From positions 2,055,001-2,119,000 of the forward strand of contig NZ_CP139707.1 of assembly GCF_034377145.1 (NCBI RefSeq): a stretch of DNA of 64,000 nucleotides, in the 5' to 3' direction. This document shows, piece after piece, positions 44,978 to 54,622 of the stretch (position 1 is its first letter; every line of letters starts with the position of its first letter). The position numbers and the translations under genes are program-made. This DNA is from Sulfitobacter sp. OXR-159 (lineage in GTDB: Bacteria; Pseudomonadota; Alphaproteobacteria; Rhodobacterales; Rhodobacteraceae). The notes beneath the pieces are model-generated. The model did not search any database and had not been told where the DNA came from. It saw only the letters and a list, made by a program, of their open reading frames with translations.

Positions 44978-45778
44978 TCAGTCCCCTTCGAAGACCGGGC
45001 GTTCCTTGGCGACGAAAGCGTTGTAGGCGCGTTCAAAATCGCCCGTTTGCATGCAGATCGCCTGCGCTTGCGCCTCGGCTTCGATCGCCTGTTCGATGGA
45101 CATCGCCCATTCTTGGGCCAACATCGTCTTGGTCATCATATGCGCGAAATTCGGGCCGGCTTGGATTTTCTGCGCCAGCTTTAGCGCCTCACCTTCCAGC
45201 GTCTCGCCCGTCACCAACCGGTTGTAGAAACCCCAGCGTTCCCCTTCTTCGGCAGACATGGCGCGCCCGGTGTAGAGCAGTTCGGCCGCCCGTGTCTGGC
45301 CGATGATGCGCGGCAGGATCGCGCAGGCGCCCATGTCGCAGCCCGCAAGGCCTACGCGAGTGAAAAGGAAGGCGGTCTTGGCCTCTGCCGTTGCCAGCCG
45401 CAGGTCCGAGGCCATGGCGATAATCGCGCCCGCGCCCACGCAGACGCCATCGACGGCGGCAATGACCGGCTTGCCGCAGTTCACGATGGCCTTGACCAAA
45501 TCGCCGGTCATGCGCGTGAAACGCAGTAGTTCCTTCATATTCATGCGGGTCAAAGGACCAATGATATCATGCACATCGCCGCCGGAGCTAAAGTTTCCGC
45601 CGTTGGAGCCAAAGATCACCACATCAACGTCATCGGCATAGACCAGATCGCGGAACCAGTCGCGCAGCTCGGCGTAGCTGTCGAAGGTCAGGGGGTTCTT
45701 GCGGTCAGGCCGGTCAAGCCGCACGGTGGCGATCCGGTCTTTGATTTCACATTGGAAATGCGTCACATCACTGCGCAT
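44978..45778 (-). CDS. Crotonase-fold enzyme, possible ring hydrolase of the anthranilate pathway
   Basis: A 266-residue enoyl-CoA hydratase/isomerase family protein with oxyanion-hole loops [14 protein letters not shown] and [20 protein letters not shown]. The two catalytic glutamates of true hydratases appear missing: the first position reads AGAIIA and the second [15 protein letters not shown]. An Asp and Cys lie in that loop, as in crotonases that hydrolyse C-C bonds. Hydrolytic cleavage of the oxo-ring is therefore as plausible as hydration. ATG 45778 has AAGGA upstream; it overlaps the MarR gene by 11 bases. Confidence 0.85.
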   Translation of the reverse strand: MRSDVTHFQCEIKDRIATVRLDRPDRKNPLTFDSYAELRDWFRDLVYADDVDVVIFGSNGGNFSSGGDVHDIIGPLTRMNMKELLRFTRMTGDLVKAIVNCGKPVIAAVDGVCVGAGAIIAMASDLRLATAEAKTAFLFTRVGLAGCDMGACAILPRIIGQTRAAELLYTGRAMSAEEGERWGFYNRLVTGETLEGEALKLAQKIQAGPNFAHMMTKTMLAQEWAMSIEQAIEAEAQAQAICMQTGDFERAYNAFVAKERPVFEGD

Positions 45779-46229
45779 TGGCTTTTTCCTTTTCTTCCGT
45801 TTGGGCGGCGAAAGCCTGCAGGCGGGCCGCCATGGCGCGGGCTTCCTCGGAGGAGATTCCGCGCAGTTTTTCGTTGATCCAGTCTTCATGCGCCTGCGCT
45901 TGGCGGGCGAATTGCGCCGTGCCCGCGGGGGTCAAGCGCAGCATCATCGCGCGGCGGTCGCCGGGGACCGGGATGCGTTCGACCAGCCCCTCCTCGCTCA
46001 GACGGTCGGCGATGCCGGTGACATTGCCGTTAGACACGCGCAGCACGCCCGAAAGCTGGCTCATCTTCAGCCCTTCGGGATGGCGCGAGAGGGCCGACAT
46101 TACGTCGAACCGCGGCAGCGTCGTGTTATGCTCGCGCCGCAGCGTATCGCGCAACTCTTGCTCCAGCCCCCGCACGACTTTCAGCAGCCGCAGCCAGAGG
46201 CGCACGCGATCCTTGGCCACATCGCTCAT
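45768..46229 (-). CDS. MarR-family regulator of the anthranilate block
   Basis: A 153-residue winged-helix regulator. [63 protein letters not shown] is the MarR DNA-binding core. MarR proteins in aromatic degradation operons often respond to the CoA ester of the substrate, here probably 2-aminobenzoyl-CoA. It overlaps the SDR by four bases and the crotonase by 11, so it is transcribed inside the operon it likely controls. Confidence 0.88.
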   Translation of the reverse strand: MSDVAKDRVRLWLRLLKVVRGLEQELRDTLRREHNTTLPRFDVMSALSRHPEGLKMSQLSGVLRVSNGNVTGIADRLSEEGLVERIPVPGDRRAMMLRLTPAGTAQFARQAQAHEDWINEKLRGISSEEARAMAARLQAFAAQTEEKEKANAQ

Positions 46230-46957
46230 ACTTCGCCCCCCGATAGCGCGAGCGCGTGGCCGTTGACCGAAGCCGCGGCGCCCGACAGCAGGTAGAGCAC
46301 AGCACCGGCGACCTCGGAGGTTTCGACAAAGCGGTTCTGCGGGCTGGCGCGTTTCAGCAAGGCGCGGGCCTCCTCGGCGCTTTTGCCGGTGGTCTTCGTG
46401 ATGTTCTCGACCGAGCGTTCCAAGAGCGGCGTGTCGATGAAGCCCGGGCATATTGCGTTCACGGTGATGCCCGTGCGCGCCAGTTCCAACGCCAGCGCGC
46501 GGGTCAGGCCGACGACCCCATGTTTCGCCGCGACATAGCCCGCAACGTAAGGATAGCCCTTGAGCCCCGCGGTGGAGGCCACGGCGATCAAACGCCCCTG
46601 CCCGGCGTCTTTCATCTCCGACAGCGCGGCCTGCCAGACGTTGAAGACGCCGGTGACGTTCACCGCCATCATATTATTCATGTCCTGTGCGGTGATCTTG
46701 TGGAAGGGCGCGGAATGCGCCGCGCCCGCATTGGCGATGACGCCGGTGATCGGGCCATTCTGCTCGCGGGCGGCGGCAAAGGCCGCTTGCACGGCATCCG
46801 CATCGGTCACGTCGCAGGTCTGAAACGGCAGGCCCTGATCGCGCAGCGGCCCCTCGCGGCGGCCCATGATGGTGACCTTGGCGCCGGTTCCGGCCACCGC
46901 ATGGGCGATCTCGGCCCCTACGCCAGTGCCGCCGCCGGTGATGACGATATGGCTCAT
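46226..46957 (-). CDS. Short-chain dehydrogenase/reductase
   Basis: A 243-residue SDR with the NAD-binding [20 protein letters not shown], the catalytic Ser of [10 protein letters not shown] and the Y-x3-K of YVAAKHG (Tyr about 148). It probably acts as a 3-hydroxyacyl-CoA-type dehydrogenase in ring degradation. ATG 46957 overlaps the monooxygenase stop by four bases and has GGAGAAAG upstream. Substrate is inferred from context. Confidence 0.88.
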   Translation of the reverse strand: MSHIVITGGGTGVGAEIAHAVAGTGAKVTIMGRREGPLRDQGLPFQTCDVTDADAVQAAFAAAREQNGPITGVIANAGAAHSAPFHKITAQDMNNMMAVNVTGVFNVWQAALSEMKDAGQGRLIAVASTAGLKGYPYVAGYVAAKHGVVGLTRALALELARTGITVNAICPGFIDTPLLERSVENITKTTGKSAEEARALLKRASPQNRFVETSEVAGAVLYLLSGAAASVNGHALALSGGEV

Positions 46958-49245
46958 ACTTTCTCCATCTCCGCCGCGCGGTCTGCCAGACGCCATGCCT
47001 GATCGCGGCCCGGGCCGTAGGGCAGCGGCCAATCGGCGTGGCGGTCGCCGATGGCGGCCGCGGCGTGCAGGGTCCAATAGGGATCGGCCAGATGTGGCCG
47101 GGCAAGGCAGACCAGATCGGCACGCCCCGCCATCAGGATCGAGTTGACGTGGTCGGCCTCGTAGATGTTGCCCACGGCCATGGTCTTGATACCGCCATCG
47201 TTGCGGATGCGGTCGCTGAACGGGGTCTGGAACATGCGGCCATAGACAGGCTTGGCCTGTTTCGAGGTCTGGCCTGCCGAGACGTCGATGATATCGGCCC
47301 CCGCCTCACTGAACATACGAGCGATTTCAACGGCTTCGTCGGGGGTCACGCCGTCTTCTTCGACCCAGTCGTTGGCCGAGATGCGCACCGCCATCGGCTT
47401 GCCTTCGGGCCAAGCGTCGCGCATCGCTTTGAACACCTCAAGCGGGTAGCGCATGCGGTTTTCAAGACTGCCGCCATAGGCATCCTCGCGCTGGTTCGAC
47501 AGCGGCGAGATGAAGGACGAGATCAAGTAGCCGTGTGCCGCATGCAGTTCGACCATGTCGAAGTTGGCGCGCTCGGCCATGCGGGTGGCTTCGACGAATT
47601 CGTCGCGGATCACGTCCATGTCTGCGCGGGTCGCCGCTTTGGGCAGGGCATTGTTGTCCGACCACGGGATCGCGGAAGCCGAGATGATGTCCCAGTTGCC
47701 CGTTTTCAGCGGCGCGTCCATTTCCTCCCAACCCAGTTGGGTCGAGCCTTTGCGGCCCGAGTGGCCGATCTGGCAGCAAATCTTCGCTTCGGTCTCGGCA
47801 TGAACGAAATCGGTCAGGCGTTTCCACGCGGCTTCGTGCTCAGGCGCATAAAGGCCCGGACAGCCCGGCGTGATGCGGCCCTCGGGCGAGACGCAGGTCA
47901 TCTCGGTATAGACCAGCCCCGCGCCGCCCTTGGCGCGTTCGGCGTAATGCACGAAATGCCAGTCGGTCGGGCAGCCGTCGACGGCCTTGTACTGCGCCAT
48001 GGGCGAGACGACGATGCGGTTTTCAAGCTTCATGTCGCGCAGTTGAAACGGCGCGAACATTGGCGCGCGGACGGGGCCATTGGTGTCAGCACCGGCCTGT
48101 TCGAGGAACCATCTCTCGGCCCCCTCAAGCCACTTGGGGTCACGCTCGCGCAGGTTCTCGTGGCTGATCCGCTGGCTGCGGGTCAGCATGGAGTAGTTCA
48201 ACTGCACCGGGTCCAGATCGAGGTAACGCTCAACATCCTCGAACCATTCAACCGAGTTGCGCGCCGCCGATTGCAGGCGCAGCACTTCAAGGCGGCGGGC
48301 TTCTTCGTATTTCTCGAAGGCGGTGGTCAGGTCTTTGTCGTCGCTGACATGTTTCGCTAGCGAGATCGCAGATTCCAGCGCCAGTTTCGTGCCCGACCCG
48401 ATCGAGAAATGCGCCGTGGCCGAGGCATCGCCCAGCAGCACAACATTCTGGTGGCTCCACTTTTCGCAAAGCACGCGAGGGAACTTGATCCAAGCCGAAC
48501 CGCGGATGTGGCTGGCGTTGGTCATCAGTTTGTGGCCGTCGAGGTGGTCCTTAAAGATCTCCTCGCAGATCGCGATGGTTTCTTCTTGGGTTTTTTCGCC
48601 AAATCCATAGGCGTCAAAGGTGTCTTGGCTACATTCGACGATGAAAGTCGCCGTGTCTTTGTCGAACTGATAGGCGTGGACCCAGATCCAGCCTTTGCCG
48701 GTCTTTTCAAAGATGAAGGTAAAAGCGTTGTCGAATTTCTGATGCGTGCCGAGCCAGACGAAGGGGCAGCGGCGCACGTCGATGTCTGGTTTAAAGGTTT
48801 CTTCGAATTCCATCCGGGTTCTGGAGTTCAGACCGTCGGAGGCGACCACCAGATCGTAGTCATCCATGTATTCGGAGGCATCCTTGACCTCGGTCTCGAA
48901 CTGCAGGTTCACGCCCAACGCGCGCGCCCGCTCTTGCAAGATCAGCAGCAGCCGCTTGCGCCCAATACCGCAGAAACCATGGCCGGTGCTGTGGATCACG
49001 TTGCCCTTGTGGTGCAGGGCGATATCGTCCCAATAGGCGAAATGGCTGCGGATTTCGCGTGCCGAGACGGGGTCGTTAACCTCAAGATTATCCAGCGTTT
49101 CATCCGACAGCACAACGCCCCAGCCGAAGGTATCATCGGCGCGGTTGCGTTCCAGCACCGTCACATCGGCCTCGGGCTGGCGCAGTTTCAGCGAAATCGC
49201 GAAGTACAGCCCCGCAGGACCGCCGCCAAGACAGATTGCACGCAT
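46954..49245 (-). CDS. 2-aminobenzoyl-CoA monooxygenase/reductase (fused)
   Basis: A 763-residue fusion. Residues 1 to about 390 are a flavin monooxygenase domain ([53 protein letters not shown]). Residues about 400-763 are an old-yellow-enzyme-type reductase ([41 protein letters not shown]). This two-domain layout is that of ACMR, which in one enzyme hydroxylates and reduces 2-aminobenzoyl-CoA, destroying aromaticity. ATG 49245 has GAGGGG upstream and starts the Rossmann fold. It heads the leftward block. Confidence 0.92.
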   Translation of the reverse strand: MRAICLGGGPAGLYFAISLKLRQPEADVTVLERNRADDTFGWGVVLSDETLDNLEVNDPVSAREIRSHFAYWDDIALHHKGNVIHSTGHGFCGIGRKRLLLILQERARALGVNLQFETEVKDASEYMDDYDLVVASDGLNSRTRMEFEETFKPDIDVRRCPFVWLGTHQKFDNAFTFIFEKTGKGWIWVHAYQFDKDTATFIVECSQDTFDAYGFGEKTQEETIAICEEIFKDHLDGHKLMTNASHIRGSAWIKFPRVLCEKWSHQNVVLLGDASATAHFSIGSGTKLALESAISLAKHVSDDKDLTTAFEKYEEARRLEVLRLQSAARNSVEWFEDVERYLDLDPVQLNYSMLTRSQRISHENLRERDPKWLEGAERWFLEQAGADTNGPVRAPMFAPFQLRDMKLENRIVVSPMAQYKAVDGCPTDWHFVHYAERAKGGAGLVYTEMTCVSPEGRITPGCPGLYAPEHEAAWKRLTDFVHAETEAKICCQIGHSGRKGSTQLGWEEMDAPLKTGNWDIISASAIPWSDNNALPKAATRADMDVIRDEFVEATRMAERANFDMVELHAAHGYLISSFISPLSNQREDAYGGSLENRMRYPLEVFKAMRDAWPEGKPMAVRISANDWVEEDGVTPDEAVEIARMFSEAGADIIDVSAGQTSKQAKPVYGRMFQTPFSDRIRNDGGIKTMAVGNIYEADHVNSILMAGRADLVCLARPHLADPYWTLHAAAAIGDRHADWPLPYGPGRDQAWRLADRAAEMEKV

Positions 49246-49300
49246 CGAAATTCCCCTCTGGTTCGCTTTGGAACGGAGCCTAGGCTGAGTCGCTTTTTCG

Positions 49301-49327
49301 TTCAAGGATAAATATTTTAGGTTTGAA
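49301..49327. promoter_or_regulatory. AT-rich dyad upstream of the anthranilate block
   Basis: TTCAA (49301-49305) and TTGAA (49323-49327) flank an AT-rich core with TAAATATTTTA (49309-49319, near palindrome). It is the only AT-rich stretch in the 181-base divergent gap, about 55-80 bases before the first leftward gene. It is a candidate promoter or MarR operator. Confidence 0.35.
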
Positions 49328-49426
49328 GTAATTGGGCGGTCTCACGGCTGACAGGGCATCGGACGCATTGAACCCGCAGCCCACAGGGCCTATGCCAGAC
49401 GGAACTTCACGACGAGAGGCGGTGCG

Positions 49427-50305
49427 ATGACCGATGTAAGCAAAGCAGACTGGCTGGCGGTTGAGGTCCAAGACGCGCGGTTGCAGGTCTGGGCGATGCA
49501 GGGCGGATCGGCGCTTGAGACCGCCACGGCGGAGTGCGACCCGGCGGGCCTGACCAGCGCCTCGGCCTTTGACGCCGCGCTCAAGACACTCACCGCGCCG
49601 TGGCAATTACCGCGTTTGCCGGTCTTCGTGGCGGGCCTGCCCGTAGGCTGGACCGCCGCCGCGCCCCGCATGGTGCCCTGCACCGCCACTGCCGAAGGTG
49701 CGACGCCTCTCCGCACAGAAAACTTCGACCTTCAGGTCATCCCCGCCCTGCGGCAGCAAAGCCCCAGCGGGCTGCTACGAGGGGCCGAGACACGGATCGC
49801 GGGCTTTCTGAGCCTCAACAAAGACTGGGACGGGGTGATCTGCTTGCCAGGCGCGACTTCGATCTGGGCGCAGATCAGCGCGGGCGAAGTGGTGAGCTTT
49901 CAGACTTTCCTGACCGGGGAATTGCTGGACCTTTTGGGCGACGGCACCCCAGCCGAGGGCACGGCGCTGGACGACACGGCCTTTGACGATGCGCTGAGCG
50001 ATGGGCTGTCGCGGCCCGAGCGGCTGGCGGGGCGTTTGGCCTCCATCCGGGCTGATCTGGCTTTGAAGGATATCCCGCCGCCCACGGCAGAGGCGCGGTT
50101 GGCTGGCACGCTGATCGGCGCGGAACTTGCGGCGGCGCGGGCCTATTGGCTGGGGCAAACGCTGGCGGTGATCGGCACGGGCGGCGCGGCGCAGCTTTAC
50201 TTGCGGGCTCTGACCCAGCAGGGCGCCCCGGCGACAGAGGCCGAGGGCAGCCGCATGGCGCTGGCCGGAATTTGCGCGGTGCGGCGGGCAGTAAAGGGGG
50301 GCTGA
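49427..50305 (+). CDS. 2-dehydro-3-deoxygalactonokinase-like protein, degenerate ATP site
   Basis: A 292-residue member of the DgoK family. RGAETRIAGFLSLNKDWDGVICLPGATSIWAQI and VVSFQTFLTGELLDLL match its central region, and AVIGTGGAAQLYLRAL the C-terminal ATPase segment. The N-terminal phosphate loop that normally reads like DWGTSNLR is here EVQDARLQ, without the Asp-x-Gly-Thr. Catalysis is therefore doubtful. No KDPGal aldolase or galactonate gene is nearby. It may be a pseudo-kinase or have a new role. Confidence 0.72.
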   Translation: MTDVSKADWLAVEVQDARLQVWAMQGGSALETATAECDPAGLTSASAFDAALKTLTAPWQLPRLPVFVAGLPVGWTAAAPRMVPCTATAEGATPLRTENFDLQVIPALRQQSPSGLLRGAETRIAGFLSLNKDWDGVICLPGATSIWAQISAGEVVSFQTFLTGELLDLLGDGTPAEGTALDDTAFDDALSDGLSRPERLAGRLASIRADLALKDIPPPTAEARLAGTLIGAELAAARAYWLGQTLAVIGTGGAAQLYLRALTQQGAPATEAEGSRMALAGICAVRRAVKGG

Positions 50306-50317
50306 CCCCCCTACGCG

Positions 50318-50788
50318 TCAGTCTTTCTTTGGCCCGTCAGTCTTTTTCTGCATGTCCAGATTAACGAGGTCTTCGAGCATATCCAGCAGGTCTTCCATTC
50401 GCTGCTTGCCGAAACGGGCTTCGAAATCCGAAAACAACGCGGCGGCGTCGCCCGCGTGGTCTTGCAGCACCTGCTGGCCCTGATCGGTGATCGTGACGAT
50501 AGATTTGCGCCCGTCGTCGGGGTCACTGGCACGGCTTAGCAGCCCTTCTTGCTCCATCGCGCGCAGCATGCGGGTCAGGCTCGGCAGCAACAAACAGGCT
50601 TGCTGCGCCAGCGCTGTCTGCTCCATCGGGCCGGATTCCTCGACCACGCGCAGAACGCGAAACTTCTGTTCCGAGATGCCGCTTTCGTTCAGGATTTCCC
50701 GGATCGGCCCCATCACCCTTTCCCGCGCGCGCAACAGCGCAATCGGAAGGGAGCGGGCAGTGCGGCGCAGGGGGGGCATTGTGGCCAT
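50318..50788 (-). CDS. HpaR-like MarR-family regulator
   Basis: A 156-residue MarR protein close to HpaR, repressor of homoprotocatechuate degradation. Features are RSLPIALLRARERVMGPIREILNESGISEQKFRVLRVVEESGPMEQTALAQQACLLLPSLTRMLRAMEQEGLLSR and DPDDGRKSIVTITDQG. It is divergent from the aromatic amino acid decarboxylase gene, so local control is plausible. No hpa degradation genes are in the window. Confidence 0.8.
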   Translation of the reverse strand: MATMPPLRRTARSLPIALLRARERVMGPIREILNESGISEQKFRVLRVVEESGPMEQTALAQQACLLLPSLTRMLRAMEQEGLLSRASDPDDGRKSIVTITDQGQQVLQDHAGDAAALFSDFEARFGKQRMEDLLDMLEDLVNLDMQKKTDGPKKD

Positions 50789-50974
50789 TCTTGACGGTTT
50801 CCTGATCGCTACTTACCAAGTCAAAGAGCGCCCAAAAGGGCGTGACGATCACCATAACCGCTGCGGCATCATTCTTGAAGAGGGCAAGCCGCGCGGAACA
50901 ACAGTGAGACAATACAACAACATGGGGCAGGAAATACGGATGACAACCAGAATTAAAACCGACAGGAGCCGCGC

Positions 50975-52381
50975 ATGAACTGGGAGGATTTCCGACAGTG
51001 GGGCCGCCGTGCGGCCGATTGGGCCGCAGACTACCACGCGGGCCTGCGCAATGAACCCGTCCGCGCACAGGTCGCCCCCGGTGCCGTGCTCTCTGCCCTG
51101 CCCGACGCCCCGCCCGAAGGGGCCGAGGCGATGCAGGCGATTTTCGACGATTTTGAGCAGACCATCATGCCCGGCATGACCCATTGGCAGCACCCCCGGT
51201 TCTTTGCGTATTTCCCGGCCAATGCCGCGCCTGTCTCGGTGCTGGCGGAATATTTCGTCTCTGCCATCGCGGCGCAGTGTATGCTGTGGCAGACCTCTCC
51301 GGCGGCGACAGAGCTGGAAACCCGCGTCTGCGATTGGATGCGCCAAGCGATCGGTCTGCCCGATGGGTTCACCGGCGTGATCCAAGACAGCGCCAGTTCC
51401 GCCACGCTTTGCGCCGTGCTGACGATGCGTGAGCGGGCATTGGATTGGCAGGGCAACAAGGCAGGTCTGTCGGGCCAGCCGCGCCTGCGGGTCTATTGCT
51501 CGGCAGAGGTGCACACCTCGGTCGACCGCGCCATTTGGATTGCGGGGCTGGGCGAAGAGAACCTTGTGCGTATCCCTACCCACGGCCCAACCCGCGCGAT
51601 GGATGCCGATGCCTTGCGCGCCGCCATCGCCGCCGACCGCGCGGCGGGGCATCAGCCCGCGGGCATCATCGCCTGCACCGGCGGCACCAGCGCGGGGGCC
51701 AGCGATGATATCGCCGCCGTGATGGATGTGGCCGAGGCCGAGGGGCTTTATACCCATGTTGATGCCGCTTGGGCCGGATCGGCGATGATCTGCCCTGAGT
51801 TCCGCAGCCTCTGGGCCGGGGTCGTGCGGGCCGATTCCGTGGTCATGAACCCGCATAAATGGCTCGGCGCGCAGTTTGATTGCACCACGCATTTCCTGCG
51901 CAATCCCGACGATTTGGTCCGCACATTGGCGATCCAGCCGGAATATCTGAAAACCCACGGCGCGGATGGGATCGTGAACTATTCCGAATGGTCGGTCCCA
52001 CTGGGCCGCCGTTTTCGCGCCCTGAAACTATGGTTCCTGATCCGTGCCCATGGGCTGGGAGGGCTGCGCGAAATGATCCGAAACCATGTGACATGGGCAC
52101 AGGATTTGGCCGCGCGGCTGGAGGCGACTGAGGGTTTTGAGGTCGTGACCCAGCCGATGCTCTCGCTCTTCACCTTTCGCCACCTCGCGACCGCAGACCT
52201 TGATGCGCATAACCAAGACCTGCTCAATCGCATCAACGACGATGGTCGCATTTACTTGACTCAGACCCGTATCGACGGAGCTTTGGTGATCCGCTTTCAG
52301 GCAGGTGCCTTCACCGCCACGGCCGAGGATGTGGCCATGGCCTATGATGTGATCACCGAATTGGCCGCCGCTGGCACTTAA
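50975..52381 (+). CDS. Pyridoxal-dependent aromatic amino acid decarboxylase
   Basis: A 468-residue group II PLP decarboxylase. The substrate-side HPRFFAYFPANA, the cofactor-stacking region QDSASSATLCAVL, HVDAAWAGSA and the Schiff-base lysine in VVMNPHKWLGAQFDCT (about 300) are the aromatic-L-amino-acid decarboxylase pattern. Likely substrates are tryptophan, tyrosine or DOPA, giving the amine. AGGAG lies eight bases before ATG 50975. It lies two genes from the tryptophan catabolic block. Confidence 0.88.
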   Translation: MNWEDFRQWGRRAADWAADYHAGLRNEPVRAQVAPGAVLSALPDAPPEGAEAMQAIFDDFEQTIMPGMTHWQHPRFFAYFPANAAPVSVLAEYFVSAIAAQCMLWQTSPAATELETRVCDWMRQAIGLPDGFTGVIQDSASSATLCAVLTMRERALDWQGNKAGLSGQPRLRVYCSAEVHTSVDRAIWIAGLGEENLVRIPTHGPTRAMDADALRAAIAADRAAGHQPAGIIACTGGTSAGASDDIAAVMDVAEAEGLYTHVDAAWAGSAMICPEFRSLWAGVVRADSVVMNPHKWLGAQFDCTTHFLRNPDDLVRTLAIQPEYLKTHGADGIVNYSEWSVPLGRRFRALKLWFLIRAHGLGGLREMIRNHVTWAQDLAARLEATEGFEVVTQPMLSLFTFRHLATADLDAHNQDLLNRINDDGRIYLTQTRIDGALVIRFQAGAFTATAEDVAMAYDVITELAAAGT

Positions 52382-53253
52382 GGCGCGATCAGGCTGACGC
52401 CCGGCATGGCGCGGATGATTTCGACATCCGCGTCATAAAGCGCCGTCATCCGCTCGACCAATTCCTCGGTCCAGCCGGGCATGTCGAGTTCTTCTTCGAT
52501 CTCTTCTTCCAGCGCGTATTTGTCGAGAAACGCCGTGATCACACGCCGTTTCTGCGCCTCGGACATCTCTGGATGGGTGTCGAGATAGCTGCGGAACCGT
52601 CGCATCCCTTCTTCGGACATGATGGCGTGCAGAAGATCAAAGCCGCCTTTGATCTTGGTCTCCGGCTCCAATCCGGCCATCTCGCGGATGATCTGCGCCC
52701 AGATCAGCGGCGTGTCTTCGTTGCACCAGACCGTGATCGGAATGCCCGGCGCCGCTTCGCGCAATTGGGCAATCGTCTCAGACCACCGCAGGTCTTCCGG
52801 CCCCCGCTCCCCCCAGAAGGCCGCCGAAGTCTTGTCCGCCGCTTTGTCATAGAGCACCGGCACCAGCGACGCGGGGTTTCGGATCGCCATAAAGATGCGA
52901 ATCTCGTCCTCGGGAAACAGCTGCGCCATGCGTAACATCCGAACGGCGGCCGCGGGATAGAGCACCCCTTCTTGCAGGGCCGTGGCGGGCGAGCGAAAGA
53001 AGTTCGCATCCGACAGGATCACCCGGCTGGCTGCGTCCTCATCGAGAATCGCATCAAGCAAAACATCCCGCGCCACCTCAGAGGGCTCTGCCTTGTGCAT
53101 CGCGTTGAGCGTATCGCGAAACAGATTGCGATAGGTGCTGGGCCCGGGCACTTTGACGCCGGTTTTGGCAAAGTCATCCTGATTGCGCAGCAGGCATTTC
53201 AGCAGCCGCTCGTCTTCCGTGAAATGAACACCTGTGTGCAAAACGAGCTGCAT
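52378..53253 (-). CDS. Unrecognised protein, possible sulfotransferase-like fold
   Basis: A 291-residue soluble protein I cannot assign. The beginning LVLHTGVHFTEDERLLKCLLRNQDDFAKTGVKVPGP and the strand FPEDEIRIFMAIRNPASLVPVLYD resemble the start and 3'-phosphate region (x-x-x-R-x-P) of sulfotransferase-like proteins. The P-loop is degenerate. The C-terminal third is acidic and helical. Its stop overlaps the convergent decarboxylase by four bases. Confidence 0.6.
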   Translation of the reverse strand: MQLVLHTGVHFTEDERLLKCLLRNQDDFAKTGVKVPGPSTYRNLFRDTLNAMHKAEPSEVARDVLLDAILDEDAASRVILSDANFFRSPATALQEGVLYPAAAVRMLRMAQLFPEDEIRIFMAIRNPASLVPVLYDKAADKTSAAFWGERGPEDLRWSETIAQLREAAPGIPITVWCNEDTPLIWAQIIREMAGLEPETKIKGGFDLLHAIMSEEGMRRFRSYLDTHPEMSEAQKRRVITAFLDKYALEEEIEEELDMPGWTEELVERMTALYDADVEIIRAMPGVSLIAP

Positions 53254-53380
53254 GATACTCCGCTCAACCTTGAAAATCTTGGCGATGAATAGCCCGTCCC
53301 GCGCCGCGTGTAAAATCCGAAAGAAACTCTCATTTCCCCTCTTGCACCCCCCGCGCCATTTCTCTAAATGAGCCCTCAGT

Positions 53381-53456
53381 GCCCCTATAGCTCAGCTGGT
53401 AGAGCAACTGATTTGTAATCAGTAGGTCCGCGGTTCGAGTCCGTGTGGGGGCACCA
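53381..53456 (+). tRNA. tRNA-Thr (anticodon UGU)
   Basis: A 76-base cloverleaf with acceptor stem GCCCCTA/TGGGGGC (one G-U pair), D-arm GCTCAGCTGGTAGAGC, anticodon stem ACTGA-TTTGTAA-TCAGT with TGT, T-arm with GGTTCGAGTCC and an encoded CCA end. A phage-type integrase gene lies 75 bases downstream, so its 3' part is the probable attachment core. Confidence 0.97.
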
Positions 53457-53530
53457 TTAATTTTCCAACCCGTTGTAAATGCTTCCAAAATAGCGAAGTT
53501 GGACCACACTGAAACTGCGCGTGGTCCACA

Positions 53531-54622
53531 TCACCACTCAAATCCATTAATTGCACGCATCGCCTCGGCCGCCAAAACGCGGCGTTCGGCGTCCTTTGTG
53601 TAGATCGCGGATGTGCTTGGCTGAGTGTGTGAAAGCACGGCCATGATCTGGTGTTCGCTACACCCCTCCTCCGCGAGCAACTCGGCCAGCGCTTTGCGAA
53701 TTCCGTGAGAGGACCTACCCGAAAGGCCGGCTTCATCACATCGCTTGCGCAACCAGTTTCGATAACTGTCGGCGTTTTTGAATGGCTTGCCGTACTCGTT
53801 CAAAATGAACGCTTCACCGATCCGGGCGACGGCTGCGACCGCCTCGCTCAATGGAGGTGCGACGGGAATCTCAACATAGGCCGCGCCCCGCTTTCTGGGC
53901 TGCCAGCCAAGCCAACGCATGCCATGGCTCTCGAACTCCTGACCGCGTCCAAGCCAGATCGCATCGCCTGATCGAGCGCCGGTAAACATGTGCAATGTGA
54001 GTGCGAGATGCGCCATGCTTCCTTTGGGGTGGCGCTCTTTGAATTTTCTAAGGTCATCCACGGTCCAGGGCGTCGCTCCGCCCTGGCCGCGATGGATCTT
54101 GCCAACTCCGGTGAGCGGATTGACCTCTGCATGGCCAACATCGCAGGCCCACTTGTACATCGATCGGGCGGCCTTGATAATGTTGTCGGCCTCAGCTGGC
54201 GTGGCGGCGCGCGCATCCCTTGCGCGAACGAATGCCGCGCTCGGGGCACTTAGGCTCATCTCGCCGTAAGCATCTCCATCCTCGGTCGCGAAACTGCACA
54301 GCCAATTCAGCTGGCTCTTCCGCTTCCGGAGCGTTGTGGGGGACGCCTGCCGTGCATCGACCATTCGCTGCAAATGCGCCAAATACTTGTCGGTCAACCA
54401 TTGTATCGAGTGGCGCACGGCCGTGGTTTCTGGCTCGAAGGGAAGCTGGATGCCAGCCCGGGCACTCCAATAGTGCTCTGAAAACTTAGGATGATCCAGA
54501 TCGACGTTGAGGCGAATTTTCCTGTTCGGTTTGCCTTCAACGCGAACGCGCAGCCGCTCTTTGCCGGAAGGTAGCCGCTCCACGGTTAGGCCTGGGTAGT
54601 TTTTGCGCACATCGGTCACCAT
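53531..54622 (-). CDS. int: Tyrosine recombinase (phage integrase)
   Basis: A 363-residue site-specific recombinase. The catalytic set is visible: Arg in FTGARSGDAIW, His-x-x-Arg in SSHGIRKALAELL, His in AVLSHTQPS and the nucleophilic Tyr in TSAIYTKDAE. The N-terminal half has an Arm-type DNA-binding region and a core-binding domain (TDKYLAHLQRMVDARQASPTTLRKRKSQLNWLCSF). It should integrate the element at the neighbouring tRNA-Thr. It overlaps the small gene upstream by seven bases. Confidence 0.95.
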   Translation of the reverse strand: MVTDVRKNYPGLTVERLPSGKERLRVRVEGKPNRKIRLNVDLDHPKFSEHYWSARAGIQLPFEPETTAVRHSIQWLTDKYLAHLQRMVDARQASPTTLRKRKSQLNWLCSFATEDGDAYGEMSLSAPSAAFVRARDARAATPAEADNIIKAARSMYKWACDVGHAEVNPLTGVGKIHRGQGGATPWTVDDLRKFKERHPKGSMAHLALTLHMFTGARSGDAIWLGRGQEFESHGMRWLGWQPRKRGAAYVEIPVAPPLSEAVAAVARIGEAFILNEYGKPFKNADSYRNWLRKRCDEAGLSGRSSHGIRKALAELLAEEGCSEHQIMAVLSHTQPSTSAIYTKDAERRVLAAEAMRAINGFEW

